Below, piece after piece: positions 54,013 through 61,821 of a stretch of 64,000 bases of DNA; position 1 is the stretch's first letter, and every line of letters starts with the position of its first letter. Below the pieces are notes generated by a model. The model had not been told where the DNA came from, made no database searches, and worked only from the letters and a program-made list of their open reading frames with translations. Where the stretch lies: assembly GCA_028286285.1 (NCBI GenBank), contig JAQBRV010000001.1, forward strand, positions 124,001 to 188,000, read 5' to 3'. The position numbers were made by a program, and so were the translations under genes. The DNA is from Candidatus Saccharimonadota bacterium (GTDB lineage: Bacteria > Patescibacteriota > Saccharimonadia > Saccharimonadales > Saccharimonadaceae).

Positions 54013-55365
54013 CTAACGTCCTACGCCAACATACGTTAGACCGGCGGCCTGCACGCTCGGAATATCGAGGCAATTGACAGCATCAAATAGTAGAGAGCCT
54101 TTCATGAGCTTCGCATAATTGGCGGCGTGATAGGTGGTAAATTCGAGCCATTCGGTGGTGATTACCACGATGTCGGCGCCCTTGATGGCTGCTTCGAGAG
54201 ATGTTTGCTGCATAATTCCATCAACATAATCATCTGCTGCCTCATCCTGTACCTGGGGATCATATGTTCGTACGATCGCTCCGGTTCGTTGCAGTGCGTT
54301 GGCGATTGCTACTCCTGGAGAGCGACGGACATCACTGGTGCCTGCTTTAAATGCGAGACCCAGAACCGTAATCTGTTTATTCTTTAGACTGTCACCCAAT
54401 TTGTTCTGGAGTTTCTTAATAATATAACCCGGCATCGAGTCATTGACTGCTCTCGCGGCCGTCATAATCTCAAGCTCTACTCCGTGTTGATGACCGCTGG
54501 CGATAAGCCCACTGACATCTTTTGGAAAACATCCCCCACCGTATCCTCGACCAGCATGAAGGAATGATGAGCCGATGCGTTCGTCGGCTCCAACGGCATT
54601 CATGACGTCAACAACATCAGCCCCCACCGTATCGGCAAGCTTTGCAATCGAGTTCGCGAATGATATTTTGAGAGCGAGAAAGGCGTTCGCCGTCACTTTT
54701 ATAAGCTCTGCGCTATTGAGGCTTGTCGTGATATATTCTCCCTTGCGAGAGCCGCTGGTTACATCGGCTTTAGTCGCAATCGTTTCGCGACATGCTTCCA
54801 GATTCCGGTAGATGGATAGAACCGTATCAGTAGCTTGTTTATTATTACCCCCTACGACAATACGGTCAAAGAAAAGAGTGTCTTGTAGGGCGGTGCCTTC
54901 GCGTAAGAATTCAGGGTTGGATACGTAGTCAATCTGCTTATTGAGTTTCGTGAATAATTTTTCAATATCCGCACCAGTGCCAACCGGAACTGTACTTTTT
55001 TGAATATAGATTGATCCAGGCTTGAGGTAGCGAGCAGCTTCCTTGGCAGCATTAAATACATACGTAAGATTTGAACTGCCGTCAGGATTATCCGGTGTAC
55101 CGACACACGAAAAGATAACATCGCTCTTAGGAATACCCATTTCGTATGAGTCAGTTGGAATGAGTGTGCCACTATCAAGCGCCGATTCAATAATTGGATC
55201 GAGACCTTTTTCGTAGAAGAATGATTTGCCCCGTTTAATAGCATTAAGACGACTCGCGTTTGGTTCGACGGCATACACAGTGTAACCCGAATGAGCAAGC
55301 AGTGCAGCCGTTGTCAGTCCGACATAGCCAGCTCCAAGGACGGTAATGACGGGATTTTCGTACAT
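54013..55365 (-). CDS. ugd: UDP-glucose/GDP-mannose dehydrogenase family
   Basis: Protein of 450 residues. The NAD site is GAGYVG (11-16), the catalytic Lys is K223 in LIKVTANAFLALKISFAN, and the nucleophilic Cys is C279 in GYGGGCFPKD. It oxidises a nucleotide hexose at C6 to the uronic acid in two steps. UDP-glucose is the commonest substrate for this sequence type; GDP-mannose is an option because GDP-mannose is made here. The start lies 7 bases from a TATAAT box. Confidence 0.9.
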   Translation of the reverse strand: MYENPVITVLGAGYVGLTTAALLAHSGYTVYAVEPNASRLNAIKRGKSFFYEKGLDPIIESALDSGTLIPTDSYEMGIPKSDVIFSCVGTPDNPDGSSNLTYVFNAAKEAARYLKPGSIYIQKSTVPVGTGADIEKLFTKLNKQIDYVSNPEFLREGTALQDTLFFDRIVVGGNNKQATDTVLSIYRNLEACRETIATKADVTSGSRKGEYITTSLNSAELIKVTANAFLALKISFANSIAKLADTVGADVVDVMNAVGADERIGSSFLHAGRGYGGGCFPKDVSGLIASGHQHGVELEIMTAARAVNDSMPGYIIKKLQNKLGDSLKNKQITVLGLAFKAGTSDVRRSPGVAIANALQRTGAIVRTYDPQVQDEAADDYVDGIMQQTSLEAAIKGADIVVITTEWLEFTTYHAANYAKLMKGSLLFDAVNCLDIPSVQAAGLTYVGVGR

Positions 55366-55372
55366 ACCGAAT

Positions 55373-55378
55373 ATTATA
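55373..55378 (-). promoter_or_regulatory. -10 element (TATAAT) for the nucleotide-sugar dehydrogenase
   Basis: TATAAT on the minus strand ends 7 bases before the ATG at 55365. It sits in the short gap behind the GT4 stop (55381), adding an internal leaderless promoter to the cluster. Confidence 0.55.
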
Positions 55379-55380
55379 CG

Positions 55381-56496
55381 CTATTGACCACTATAATCGC
55401 TGATGACTTTGCGCATCTTGGTGGCAAATAGGCCTTTATCGAATCGACGTGCTTTACGATGAAGTGTAGCAGGTAGGAATGAGAGCGCCTGAGTTTTCTT
55501 GATAGCTTCGATGAGCGAGTCGGTCGTCTGTTCATTAAATAAGACACCGGTTTGGCCCTCCTGCACAATATCGAGCGAGCCACCCTTAGCGTAGGCGATG
55601 ACGGGGGTGCCAGCGGCCATCGCTTCGACGGCCGACATACCAAAGTCTTCTTCGTTAGGGAATAGGAAAGCCTCGGCATGCTGGGCACGCGTGACGAGCT
55701 CTTCGTCGCTAACGCGCCCGGTAAACGTGATGGTTGGGCCAGCGAGTTTTTTAAGCCGCGGAGTATCCGGACCACTTCCGATAACGGTCAAATCCAACCC
55801 AAGCTCATTGCATGCCTGAATCGCGAGATCGAAACGTTTGTAGGGTACATGCCTGCCCCATACAACGTAGCCGTGGCGTGTAGTGCGCGGCGGTGGAGTA
55901 AAACGATCAACCTCGATCGGAGGGTGCACTACGGTGCTTGGACGGCTGTAGTACTGTTTAATACGCGCTTGAGTGACGGTAGAGTTGGCAATGAAGACGT
56001 CGATGCCCTTAATCGACTCGAGGTCTAGTTTGCGCATCCAGCGGACGAACGCCGGGATAAACGGACGAATCAAAAACGTCAACATGCCAAAGTTGAATTC
56101 ACGACGGAATTCGTCGTAGTGACTCCAGTAATAACGGGTTGGAGTATGGATGTAGGCGATATGAACTTGGTCTGGACGGGTCTTTCGCACCGCTTTGGCC
56201 TCGGCGCTACTGGTGCTAATAATAATGTCGTAATCCGAAAGATCAAGCTTGCGAAACGCAAACGCGCGCAGTACCGGCCACAAGGTATGTTTATATCGAA
56301 GAAATCGCGGTAAGACTCGTTGTAGATAGGTAGTTTTGACACTGCAGTCACGAAAAGCCGGCATTGTCTTTTTATTATAGACAGACGTATAAATAGGCGC
56401 CCCAGGATAGAGCTTGTGGAGTTCAAGCAGCAGTGGCTCTGCGCCACCCATAGTTGTCAGCCAATCAGTAACGAAGGCAATCTTCTTTGCGGCCAT
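55381..56496 (-). CDS. GT4 glycosyltransferase
   Basis: Protein of 371 residues, KKIAFVTDWLTTMGGAEPLL at the start (acceptor loop), then HVPYKRFDLAIQACNELGLD and EDFGMSAVE (E-x7-E) in the donor domain. It looks like the WbaZ/mannosyltransferase group found with polyprenyl sugar transferases. The ATG overlaps the stop of the sugar transferase gene by one base, so the two are coupled and this enzyme may add the second sugar. Confidence 0.9.
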   Translation of the reverse strand: MAAKKIAFVTDWLTTMGGAEPLLLELHKLYPGAPIYTSVYNKKTMPAFRDCSVKTTYLQRVLPRFLRYKHTLWPVLRAFAFRKLDLSDYDIIISTSSAEAKAVRKTRPDQVHIAYIHTPTRYYWSHYDEFRREFNFGMLTFLIRPFIPAFVRWMRKLDLESIKGIDVFIANSTVTQARIKQYYSRPSTVVHPPIEVDRFTPPPRTTRHGYVVWGRHVPYKRFDLAIQACNELGLDLTVIGSGPDTPRLKKLAGPTITFTGRVSDEELVTRAQHAEAFLFPNEEDFGMSAVEAMAAGTPVIAYAKGGSLDIVQEGQTGVLFNEQTTDSLIEAIKKTQALSFLPATLHRKARRFDKGLFATKMRKVISDYSGQ

Positions 56497-57932
56497 TACT
56501 TTGCTCCAGTTTTGCGAAGCACTACGCCGATCGTTTTAAATAGGATCTTAATGTCGAGCCAGAAGCTCCAGTTTTGCGCATAGAATAACTCGAGCTCGAT
56601 TCGCTCTTCGAAACTGAGACTACTGCGGCCGGACACTTGCCAGAGGCCTGTGACGCCGGATTTGACGCTGTGAAGCAGGGCGGTGCGAACTGGTGAGAAG
56701 TTGGCTTCTTGGGGCAGGATTGGACGCGGGCCGACGAGGCTGAGGTCACCCTTGAGGACATTCAATAGCTGGGGCAACTCGTCCAATGAAGTCACGCGCA
56801 AGAAGTTCCCAAAGCGGGTAATGCGCGGGTCGTTAGCGACCTTGCGGTTGGTTTCGTATTCACGAGCCAGGTCGTCGCGACCCATGGCGCGGAACTCGTC
56901 CGCCGCATCTTTTTTGCCGTAGCGGTGATCCATGCTGCGGAACTTAATCAGTCTGACAGGTTTTGAAAATTGGCTCAGGCGGTGGCTAATATAAAAAGCT
57001 GGGCCGGGGTTGAATAGCTTTTGAAGTATAAAGAGGAGCAGAAATAGTGGAGACAAAATAATCACAAGCAGTAGCGACGCGATCGCATCAAAGATTTGTT
57101 TGGCGATGGCTCCCCAGCCAATTAGCGGTGTTTGCGAGACAGAGATCATGGGGTAGCCGAGGAATACATCAACCGTATTTTTACCAGCGTAGAATTCGGC
57201 TTCACCAGGGATGAAGTTGTAACTAATGTGATGGGTCTGCGCTGCACCAAGAATTCGCTGATTGCGTTCAGCCGAAGCGTAAAGGTCTGTTTGGATGATA
57301 GTGGTGATCCCGAGTGTCTTGATATTTTTTAAAGCTGCTTCAACCGAAGAAAAGTGTATGACTTCCAGTCCTGCAGGGATCAGTTTCTTTGGTCCGGCGA
57401 TCGCTACTACTTGGTAGCCACTCTTGTGTGTCTCAGCCAGCTCACTCGCGATATCTTTCGTCGCCAGGCTGTCACCAATAATGAGTAGCCGGCTGGTGCC
57501 TTTGCCAAAATAAAATAGAAAGCTACGAGCAATCCGTAGAATCTCGCGCTCCAAGACGATCAGCAGAAACGAGCCGAGTAGCGCATAGGCGGCGACCAGG
57601 CGGGCGGGGAAAAGGTGCGAGCCGCTAATATATTCGTAGCCAATGACCAGTAGGATACCGACGAACGAACCAAGCGCGATCTTCCCCCACTCAACCAAGC
57701 GGCGATTGTAGGTACTGGGGCGATAAAGCCCCAGAGCGGCAAAGACGCCTATCCAGACAGGCACGATAAACAAGAAACTCAGGAAGTACTCGCGGGCATA
57801 GACCTCACTGACGAGTGGCCGAGGATCGTATTGTACACGGAGCACGTAGGCGACGACGAAAGCTAGGAACAGAATGATAGCATCGATGAGAATCAAGATA
57901 AGGCTATAGAACTTAGTGTTTTTCGTCGGCAT
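56496..57932 (-). CDS. Polyprenyl-phosphate glycosyl-1-phosphate transferase (WbaP/WcaJ-like)
   Basis: Protein of 478 residues. About five N-terminal helices and a CoA-binding-like middle domain (about 145-265) precede the catalytic C-terminal PF02397-type domain: LFNPGPAFYISHR, IKFRSMDHRYG, VTSLDELPQLLNVLKGDLS, LVGPRPILPQE and GLWQVSGRSSLSFEERIEL. It starts a repeat unit by placing a sugar-1-phosphate on undecaprenyl phosphate. It is first in its operon. The promoter lies within a palindrome. Confidence 0.95.
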   Translation of the reverse strand: MPTKNTKFYSLILILIDAIILFLAFVVAYVLRVQYDPRPLVSEVYAREYFLSFLFIVPVWIGVFAALGLYRPSTYNRRLVEWGKIALGSFVGILLVIGYEYISGSHLFPARLVAAYALLGSFLLIVLEREILRIARSFLFYFGKGTSRLLIIGDSLATKDIASELAETHKSGYQVVAIAGPKKLIPAGLEVIHFSSVEAALKNIKTLGITTIIQTDLYASAERNQRILGAAQTHHISYNFIPGEAEFYAGKNTVDVFLGYPMISVSQTPLIGWGAIAKQIFDAIASLLLVIILSPLFLLLFILQKLFNPGPAFYISHRLSQFSKPVRLIKFRSMDHRYGKKDAADEFRAMGRDDLAREYETNRKVANDPRITRFGNFLRVTSLDELPQLLNVLKGDLSLVGPRPILPQEANFSPVRTALLHSVKSGVTGLWQVSGRSSLSFEERIELELFYAQNWSFWLDIKILFKTIGVVLRKTGAK

Positions 57933-57937
57933 AGGTG

Positions 57938-57952
57938 GTGTTATTATAACAC
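57938..57952 (-). promoter_or_regulatory. -10 element within a perfect palindrome upstream of the sugar transferase
   Basis: GTGTTAT-T-ATAACAC is a perfect 7-bp palindrome around one base. It contains the minus-strand TATAAT (57943-57948), which ends 10 bases before the ATG at 57932. A dimeric repressor here would control the glycan operon. The rest of the 121-base divergent gap (57933-58053) contains a weak hairpin near 57968-57990 and the opposite promoter. Confidence 0.5.
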
Positions 57953-58039
57953 GACGATACGAGAGAAATATGTGCTTGCATATATTTCCGAGTGAGGAAA
58001 TGTTTCATTGTTCTCGTGGCAATATAGCATTTTTTTCGC

Positions 58040-58045
58040 TACACT
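58040..58045 (+). promoter_or_regulatory. -10 element (TACACT) for the O-antigen ligase-like gene
   Basis: TACACT ends 8 bases before the ATG at 58054, with GGGG in the gap. The transcript would be leaderless or nearly so. Confidence 0.4.
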
Positions 58046-58053
58046 AGGGGTAT

Positions 58054-59355
58054 ATGAAGTCATCGATGCTTGAGCGGGTCTATGCGGGAATACTCCTAGT
58101 TATTCTAGCGGGCGTTGTGGTGCATGCCCCACTGGCGGTCTGGCTCGGCACACTGGCACCAGGCTATGAGCTACTGATAAAGTCCTGGAAAGAGATACTA
58201 CTGCTAGCGGCGACACCGCTCGGCATAGTTGCCGTCTCACGTCGTCATTTGTGGCCGGAACTCCGGCGGGATTGGCTATTTCGGCTGATCGTCGCATTCG
58301 CTGTGCTTCACATTGTGATGTTAATCTTCCTATGGAATGGAATAAATGCAAGCCTGGCTGGTTTGTCGATTGATCTGCGTGGGCTGCTCTATTTTGGGCT
58401 GGTCTATGTAGCGATTCGACTTCATCCATCGTACAGACGTCTGTTTCTAAAGGTTGGCATATCAGGGGCGTTGGTGGTGGGCGTCTTCGCTCTACTACAA
58501 GTATTCGTCCTACCCCGTGACGTGTTGGCGGGGATTGGCTACGACAAAGATACGACAATCGCGCCGTATCTGACGGTCGACAAAAACCCTGACTACGTTC
58601 GCATTAATAGCACCCTGCGCGGACCAAATCCACTGGGTGCGTACGCTGTCATTATACTGAGCATTCTGATCGCCGCTGTCATTCTAGAATCGAAGCGACT
58701 GAAGCAATACAAGATAGTGAGCCTGGTGGCGGCGCTCGGTCTGGCTACGGCGTTGTGGGCTAGCTATTCACGCAGTGCGCTCGGAGCCTTTGTGGCGAGT
58801 AGTGCCGTGATCGCAGGGACGCTAGGGCGAAGTGTTTCGCGAAAATGGTGGATCGCATCGGTGATATTAGCGTGTGCGGTGATTGGCGCACTGGTGGTAG
58901 GGCAAGGCGGCGCATTTGTGTCGAATGTCATCTTGCACGAGAACCTCAACGGCGGAAGTGATATCTCTTCGAATGAAGGTCATGTCAGCTCACTCTCCGA
59001 CGGTCTGAGTCGCCTCCTTCACCAGCCATTCGGGGCAGGGATTGGCAGTACTGGCTCGGCATCATTATATGGCGACGAACCACTGATCATTGAGAACCAA
59101 TACTTATTGATCGCGCATGAAGTGGGCTGGCTCGGACTACTGCTATTCGTAGCTATCTTTGGGTTTGTTTTACGGCGACTGTGGCTCCGCCGCCGCGACT
59201 ATCTGGCGCTAGGGTTATTTGCCAGCGGGATCGGGCTGGCGTTAATTGGTTTATTACTTCCCGTCTGGGTTGACGATACAGTAGCAATTATATGGTGGGG
59301 ATTGGCGGCAGCCGCCCTTGGAGGAAATCATGGAAAAAAACGCACGAGCAACTAA
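58054..59355 (+). CDS. O-antigen ligase/polymerase-like membrane protein (Wzy/WaaL)
   Basis: Protein of 433 residues with about eleven helices. A large outer loop near 265-345 contains NEGHVSSLSDGLSRLLHQPF, followed by GAGIGSTGS and IENQYLLIAHEVG. This matches the O-antigen ligase family (PF04932), where a Wzy/WaaL-type loop with Arg and His residues is active. It would polymerise repeat units or join them to a surface lipid or protein. It diverges from the operon headed by the sugar transferase and completes that cluster; no Wzx flippase of the MATE type is visible in the window. Confidence 0.85.
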   Translation: MKSSMLERVYAGILLVILAGVVVHAPLAVWLGTLAPGYELLIKSWKEILLLAATPLGIVAVSRRHLWPELRRDWLFRLIVAFAVLHIVMLIFLWNGINASLAGLSIDLRGLLYFGLVYVAIRLHPSYRRLFLKVGISGALVVGVFALLQVFVLPRDVLAGIGYDKDTTIAPYLTVDKNPDYVRINSTLRGPNPLGAYAVIILSILIAAVILESKRLKQYKIVSLVAALGLATALWASYSRSALGAFVASSAVIAGTLGRSVSRKWWIASVILACAVIGALVVGQGGAFVSNVILHENLNGGSDISSNEGHVSSLSDGLSRLLHQPFGAGIGSTGSASLYGDEPLIIENQYLLIAHEVGWLGLLLFVAIFGFVLRRLWLRRRDYLALGLFASGIGLALIGLLLPVWVDDTVAIIWWGLAAAALGGNHGKKRTSN

Positions 59356-59686
59356 GAAACAACAAGAACTGCTGCAATTTATCGATGGATTCATTAAAGG
59401 CCACGGCTATGGGCCGAGTTACCGCGAAGTGATGCGAGCGCTGGGCTATAAATCGGTGTCGACCGTCGCGACCCATGTCGACCAGCTCATTATCAAAGGC
59501 TACGTCGAGAAAAAAGATAATTCGGCGCGCTCCCTGCAAGTCATAGCCCTAAGGCCTGTACGCGAAACTAAGCAGGATGATCAAGTCATAAAAACTATCA
59601 CTCAGCGCATGCATCAATTGCAAGATGAAGGCAACATCGAGGCGGCTGACAGCCTCCAAAAGACCATCGACATTTTGCAGATGTAG
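59330..59686 (+). CDS. LexA-like DNA-binding protein lacking the peptidase domain
   Basis: Protein of 118 residues; the ATG at 59330 has GGAGG 6 bases upstream, and the gene overlaps the ligase gene by 26 bases. Residues about 8-75 match the LexA N-terminal winged helix: TKKQQELLQFIDGFIKGHGY, then PSYREVMRALGYKS and VDQLIIKGYVEKK. The S24 autoprotease half of LexA, about 120 residues with a Ser-Lys dyad, is absent; instead there is a short helical tail (MHQLQDEGNIEAADSLQKT). Such a protein cannot be cleaved by the usual RecA-driven route. Confidence 0.85.
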   Translation: MEKNARATKKQQELLQFIDGFIKGHGYGPSYREVMRALGYKSVSTVATHVDQLIIKGYVEKKDNSARSLQVIALRPVRETKQDDQVIKTITQRMHQLQDEGNIEAADSLQKTIDILQM

Positions 59687-59695
59687 CCGTGAGCG

Positions 59696-59701
59696 TATAA
59701 T
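59696..59701 (+). promoter_or_regulatory. -10 element (TATAAT) for the beta-lactamase-like gene
   Basis: TATAAT ends 8 bases before the ATG at 59710, shortly after the LexA-like stop. It implies a leaderless transcript. Confidence 0.55.
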
Positions 59702-59709
59702 AGACACAG

Positions 59710-61446
59710 ATGAACGTCATGCGGAAGTGGTTCCAGCGGTTAAAACGTTGGGTGGGGAGATATAGGCGTCAGCTCAGGATAGCTGGCGGCGTTGTTGTTG
59801 GCGTGCTGATGACGATGCAGTTATTCTATCCGACAGATCAGATGTTGCCCTTTGCGACCGTCGATAATCTCGCCGTGAGTGGCTGGCAAAAGCAGGACAC
59901 CGCTTGGCAGCTCGACCAGGCCTACAAACAGCAGCCGATCCAGCTTTATTTTGGTAGCAACACCGATACGAAGTATGTTTTGAAACCGGCTGACATTGGC
60001 CTAATGAGTCGTAACGGCAATCGGGTGGAAGCGATAAGCTACCCCTGGTATATGCGGCTCATTCCTACCTCGGTGTTCTGGTATGGGCGCCTGCAGTCGG
60101 ATGGTGCGCCGACGTACAGTCGTCAGGCGAGTGTCCTCGATACCTACATGAAAAAGCAGCTCGGCGAATCGTGTAGTATTGCGCCTGTCGATGCTTCACT
60201 CAAGGCAAAAGAATCAAATTTAGTGGTGGTGTCGGGAAGCAATGGTGGTACCTGTAAACCGAGTGATGTATCGGCGGAGCTTAAGAAGCTGACGCCGATG
60301 ATCACCAAGAAGACGCAGGTACGGATCGCGATGAAAGAAACGCCGCCGACGATTGGTGACAAAGAAGCGAATGCATTGGCTGACTTAATTAATAGACAAC
60401 TGAAAGCTGGCGTGGTGATCATGGCCGGAACCCTGGCAGTAAAACCAGACAGCAAGCTGGTGGCGGGCTGGCTTGACGCTAAGGTAGTGGGCAGTAAGCT
60501 AACGGTAGAAATGAATGCGACGAGGGCAGGTGAGTATCTCGGTAAAGAAGTAGCTCCGAAGGTCGCGGTCGCGGCTGGCGTTACAAAAGTAGCCACAGTT
60601 GATTTCCAGGAAGTCTCGCGTCAAACAGGTGCGAATGGCCAGGCGCTCGATGTGGTCGGTACGGGTACTGCACTCATTAACTATCTAACCGCCAAAGACA
60701 AAACGGTGACGGCTGTCGTGGGCTCCGTGGCGCCACGGGTAGAATATACTCGGTCGTATAGCCCGACTGACACTGGCCTGTCGGCGTTAATGACCAATTA
60801 CGCCAAAGATCATCCCGGTACGTTCGGGATGCAGTTGATTGAACTCTCGGGTAAACGCCGTCGCGCCGCCTACAATGAATCAAAACAATTTGTCACAGCC
60901 AGTACGTACAAGTTATTTGTGGCGTATGGCACGCTCAAGAAAATCGAAGCGGGTGAATGGCAGTGGTCAAATCCGTCAGCTGGGGGAAGAGATACGGCTG
61001 CTTGTTTCGACGACATGATCGTTAAGTCTGACAATGCCTGCGCCGAGGCGCTGCTGGAACGCTATGGCTACAACAACCTCACGCGCGACATCCGAGCGCT
61101 CGGCCTCAGTAGCGACTCGGGCTTCATTGGCGATACACCCAAGTCTACCGCGGCTGACCTGGCTCTCTTTATGGCGATGCTTGAGTCGGGGCAAATGCCC
61201 ATCCAGCCAGCTAATCGTGATCGTTTCCTCGGTGCTCTAAAACGAAATATATATCGCCAAGGGATCCCGGCTGGTGCTAGTGGGGCAGTCGCCGACAAAG
61301 TCGGCTTCTTGAATGGACTCTTCCACGATGCGGCCATTGTGTACAGCCCGAGCGGAACCTATGTGTTAGTGATCATGACCGACGGGAGTAGCTGGGCGAA
61401 TATTGCCGAGCTAACCAAGCAAATCGAAGCCTTGCGCAGCCAGTAA
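59710..61446 (+). CDS. Membrane-anchored class A beta-lactamase-like serine hydrolase
   Basis: Protein of 578 residues. A basic N-terminus (KWFQRLKRWVGRYRRQ) and one helix (about 24-42) anchor it. Residues about 50-340 hold two copies of a YoaR/PG-binding-like module (ALADLINRQLKAGVVIMAG in the second). Residues about 355-578 are the beta-lactamase2/transpeptidase-like domain: S398-T-Y-K401, S440-D-N442, and K530-V-G in place of the KTG triad. This may be a D,D-carboxypeptidase acting on peptidoglycan or a true beta-lactamase; sequence alone does not decide. It is oriented outward and could protect or trim the wall. Confidence 0.85.
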   Translation: MNVMRKWFQRLKRWVGRYRRQLRIAGGVVVGVLMTMQLFYPTDQMLPFATVDNLAVSGWQKQDTAWQLDQAYKQQPIQLYFGSNTDTKYVLKPADIGLMSRNGNRVEAISYPWYMRLIPTSVFWYGRLQSDGAPTYSRQASVLDTYMKKQLGESCSIAPVDASLKAKESNLVVVSGSNGGTCKPSDVSAELKKLTPMITKKTQVRIAMKETPPTIGDKEANALADLINRQLKAGVVIMAGTLAVKPDSKLVAGWLDAKVVGSKLTVEMNATRAGEYLGKEVAPKVAVAAGVTKVATVDFQEVSRQTGANGQALDVVGTGTALINYLTAKDKTVTAVVGSVAPRVEYTRSYSPTDTGLSALMTNYAKDHPGTFGMQLIELSGKRRRAAYNESKQFVTASTYKLFVAYGTLKKIEAGEWQWSNPSAGGRDTAACFDDMIVKSDNACAEALLERYGYNNLTRDIRALGLSSDSGFIGDTPKSTAADLALFMAMLESGQMPIQPANRDRFLGALKRNIYRQGIPAGASGAVADKVGFLNGLFHDAAIVYSPSGTYVLVIMTDGSSWANIAELTKQIEALRSQ

Positions 61447-61454
61447 CCTATTGC

Positions 61455-61483
61455 TTGACGACCTCTATAGTTACCGCTATAAT
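61455..61483 (+). promoter_or_regulatory. Consensus promoter of tRNA-Asn
   Basis: A -35 TTGACG (61455-61460) and a -10 TATAAT (61478-61483) are separated by 17 bases, an almost perfect sigma-70 promoter 11 bases before the tRNA. It is the clearest two-box promoter in the window. Confidence 0.85.
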
Positions 61484-61494
61484 ACGTTGAGTAT

Positions 61495-61569
61495 TCCGGC
61501 ATAGCTCAGTGGTAGAGCGGATCGCTGTTAACGATTAGGTCGCTGGTTCGAGCCCAGCTGCCGGAGCCA
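61495..61569 (+). tRNA. tRNA-Asn (anticodon GTT)
   Basis: A complete cloverleaf: acceptor TCCGGCA/TGCCGGA (61495-61501 with 61559-61565), D arm GCTC/GAGC, anticodon stem GATCG/CGATT with loop CTGTTAA and anticodon GTT at 61527-61529, variable AGGTC, T arm GCTGG/CCAGC with loop TTCGAGC, discriminator G and encoded CCA at 61567-61569. A near-consensus promoter precedes it and a terminator follows. Confidence 0.97.
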
Positions 61570-61577
61570 TGAAAAAT

Positions 61578-61603
61578 GATTCACCATTTGGTGGATCTTT
61601 TTT
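61578..61603 (+). terminator. Terminator after tRNA-Asn
   Basis: An 8-bp stem, GATTCACC with GGTGGATC (one G-T pair), an ATTT loop and a following T6 run, 8 bases after the tRNA CCA. Confidence 0.8.
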
Positions 61604-61624
61604 CATATTTCGGGATTTGGATTT

Positions 61625-61710
61625 GAATCAGCGACTCATCAGCTTGCCTGATGGTAGTCGCTGGTTCGGTGAGTGCAGCGAAATTCTGGAAAAGTTTACT
61701 TTTACCAGAA
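61625..61710 (+). repeat. Two strong hairpins between the tRNA and its 3' duplication
   Basis: Hairpin one: GAATCAGCGACT and CATCAG (61625-61642) pair with CTGATG and AGTCGCTGGTTC (61648-61667), an 18-bp stem with a 2-base bulge and a 5-base loop. Hairpin two: TTCTGGAAAAG (61684-61694) pairs with CTTTT-A-CCAGAA (61699-61710), with a TTTA loop. The right arm of hairpin one includes 12 bases identical to the tRNA T-arm region (61539-61550). No coding content is seen. Confidence 0.65.
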
Positions 61711-61752
61711 TGAGCCAGCGGAGGAGTAGAGCGACCCAGCTGCCGGAGCCAT
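61711..61752 (+). repeat. tRNA-Asn-derived remnant with duplicated 3' end
   Basis: CCCAGCTGCCGGAGCCAT at 61735-61752 exactly repeats the last 17 bases of the tRNA plus one (61553-61570), 182 bases away. The preceding 24 bases resemble the tRNA D-arm (TAGAGCG shared). The piece cannot fold into a tRNA because the anticodon arm is missing. It may be an attachment-site copy or a decayed duplicate. Confidence 0.75.
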
Positions 61753-61763
61753 AAGCATTCTCA

Positions 61764-61787
61764 CCTCTGTTAATTCAGAGGTTTTTT
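61764..61787 (+). terminator. Terminator after the tRNA remnant
   Basis: A 6-bp stem, CCTCTG/CAGAGG, loop TTAATT and T6. It would end any transcript that runs through the structured segment between the tRNA and the remnant. Confidence 0.8.
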
Positions 61788-61805
61788 GTATGGCAGGGTA
61801 TAGAG

Positions 61806-61811
61806 TATACT
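61806..61811 (+). promoter_or_regulatory. -10 element (TATACT) for the pilin gene
   Basis: TATACT ends 10 bases before the pilin ATG at 61822, with no ribosome binding site between. Confidence 0.5.
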
Positions 61812-61821
61812 TGTAAGTGAT

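Noticed and set aside
61569-61754. A 61-codon open frame after the tRNA
   Set aside because: It begins within the tRNA CCA and runs through a terminator, two hairpins and the tRNA remnant; the signals explain the sequence better than a protein.
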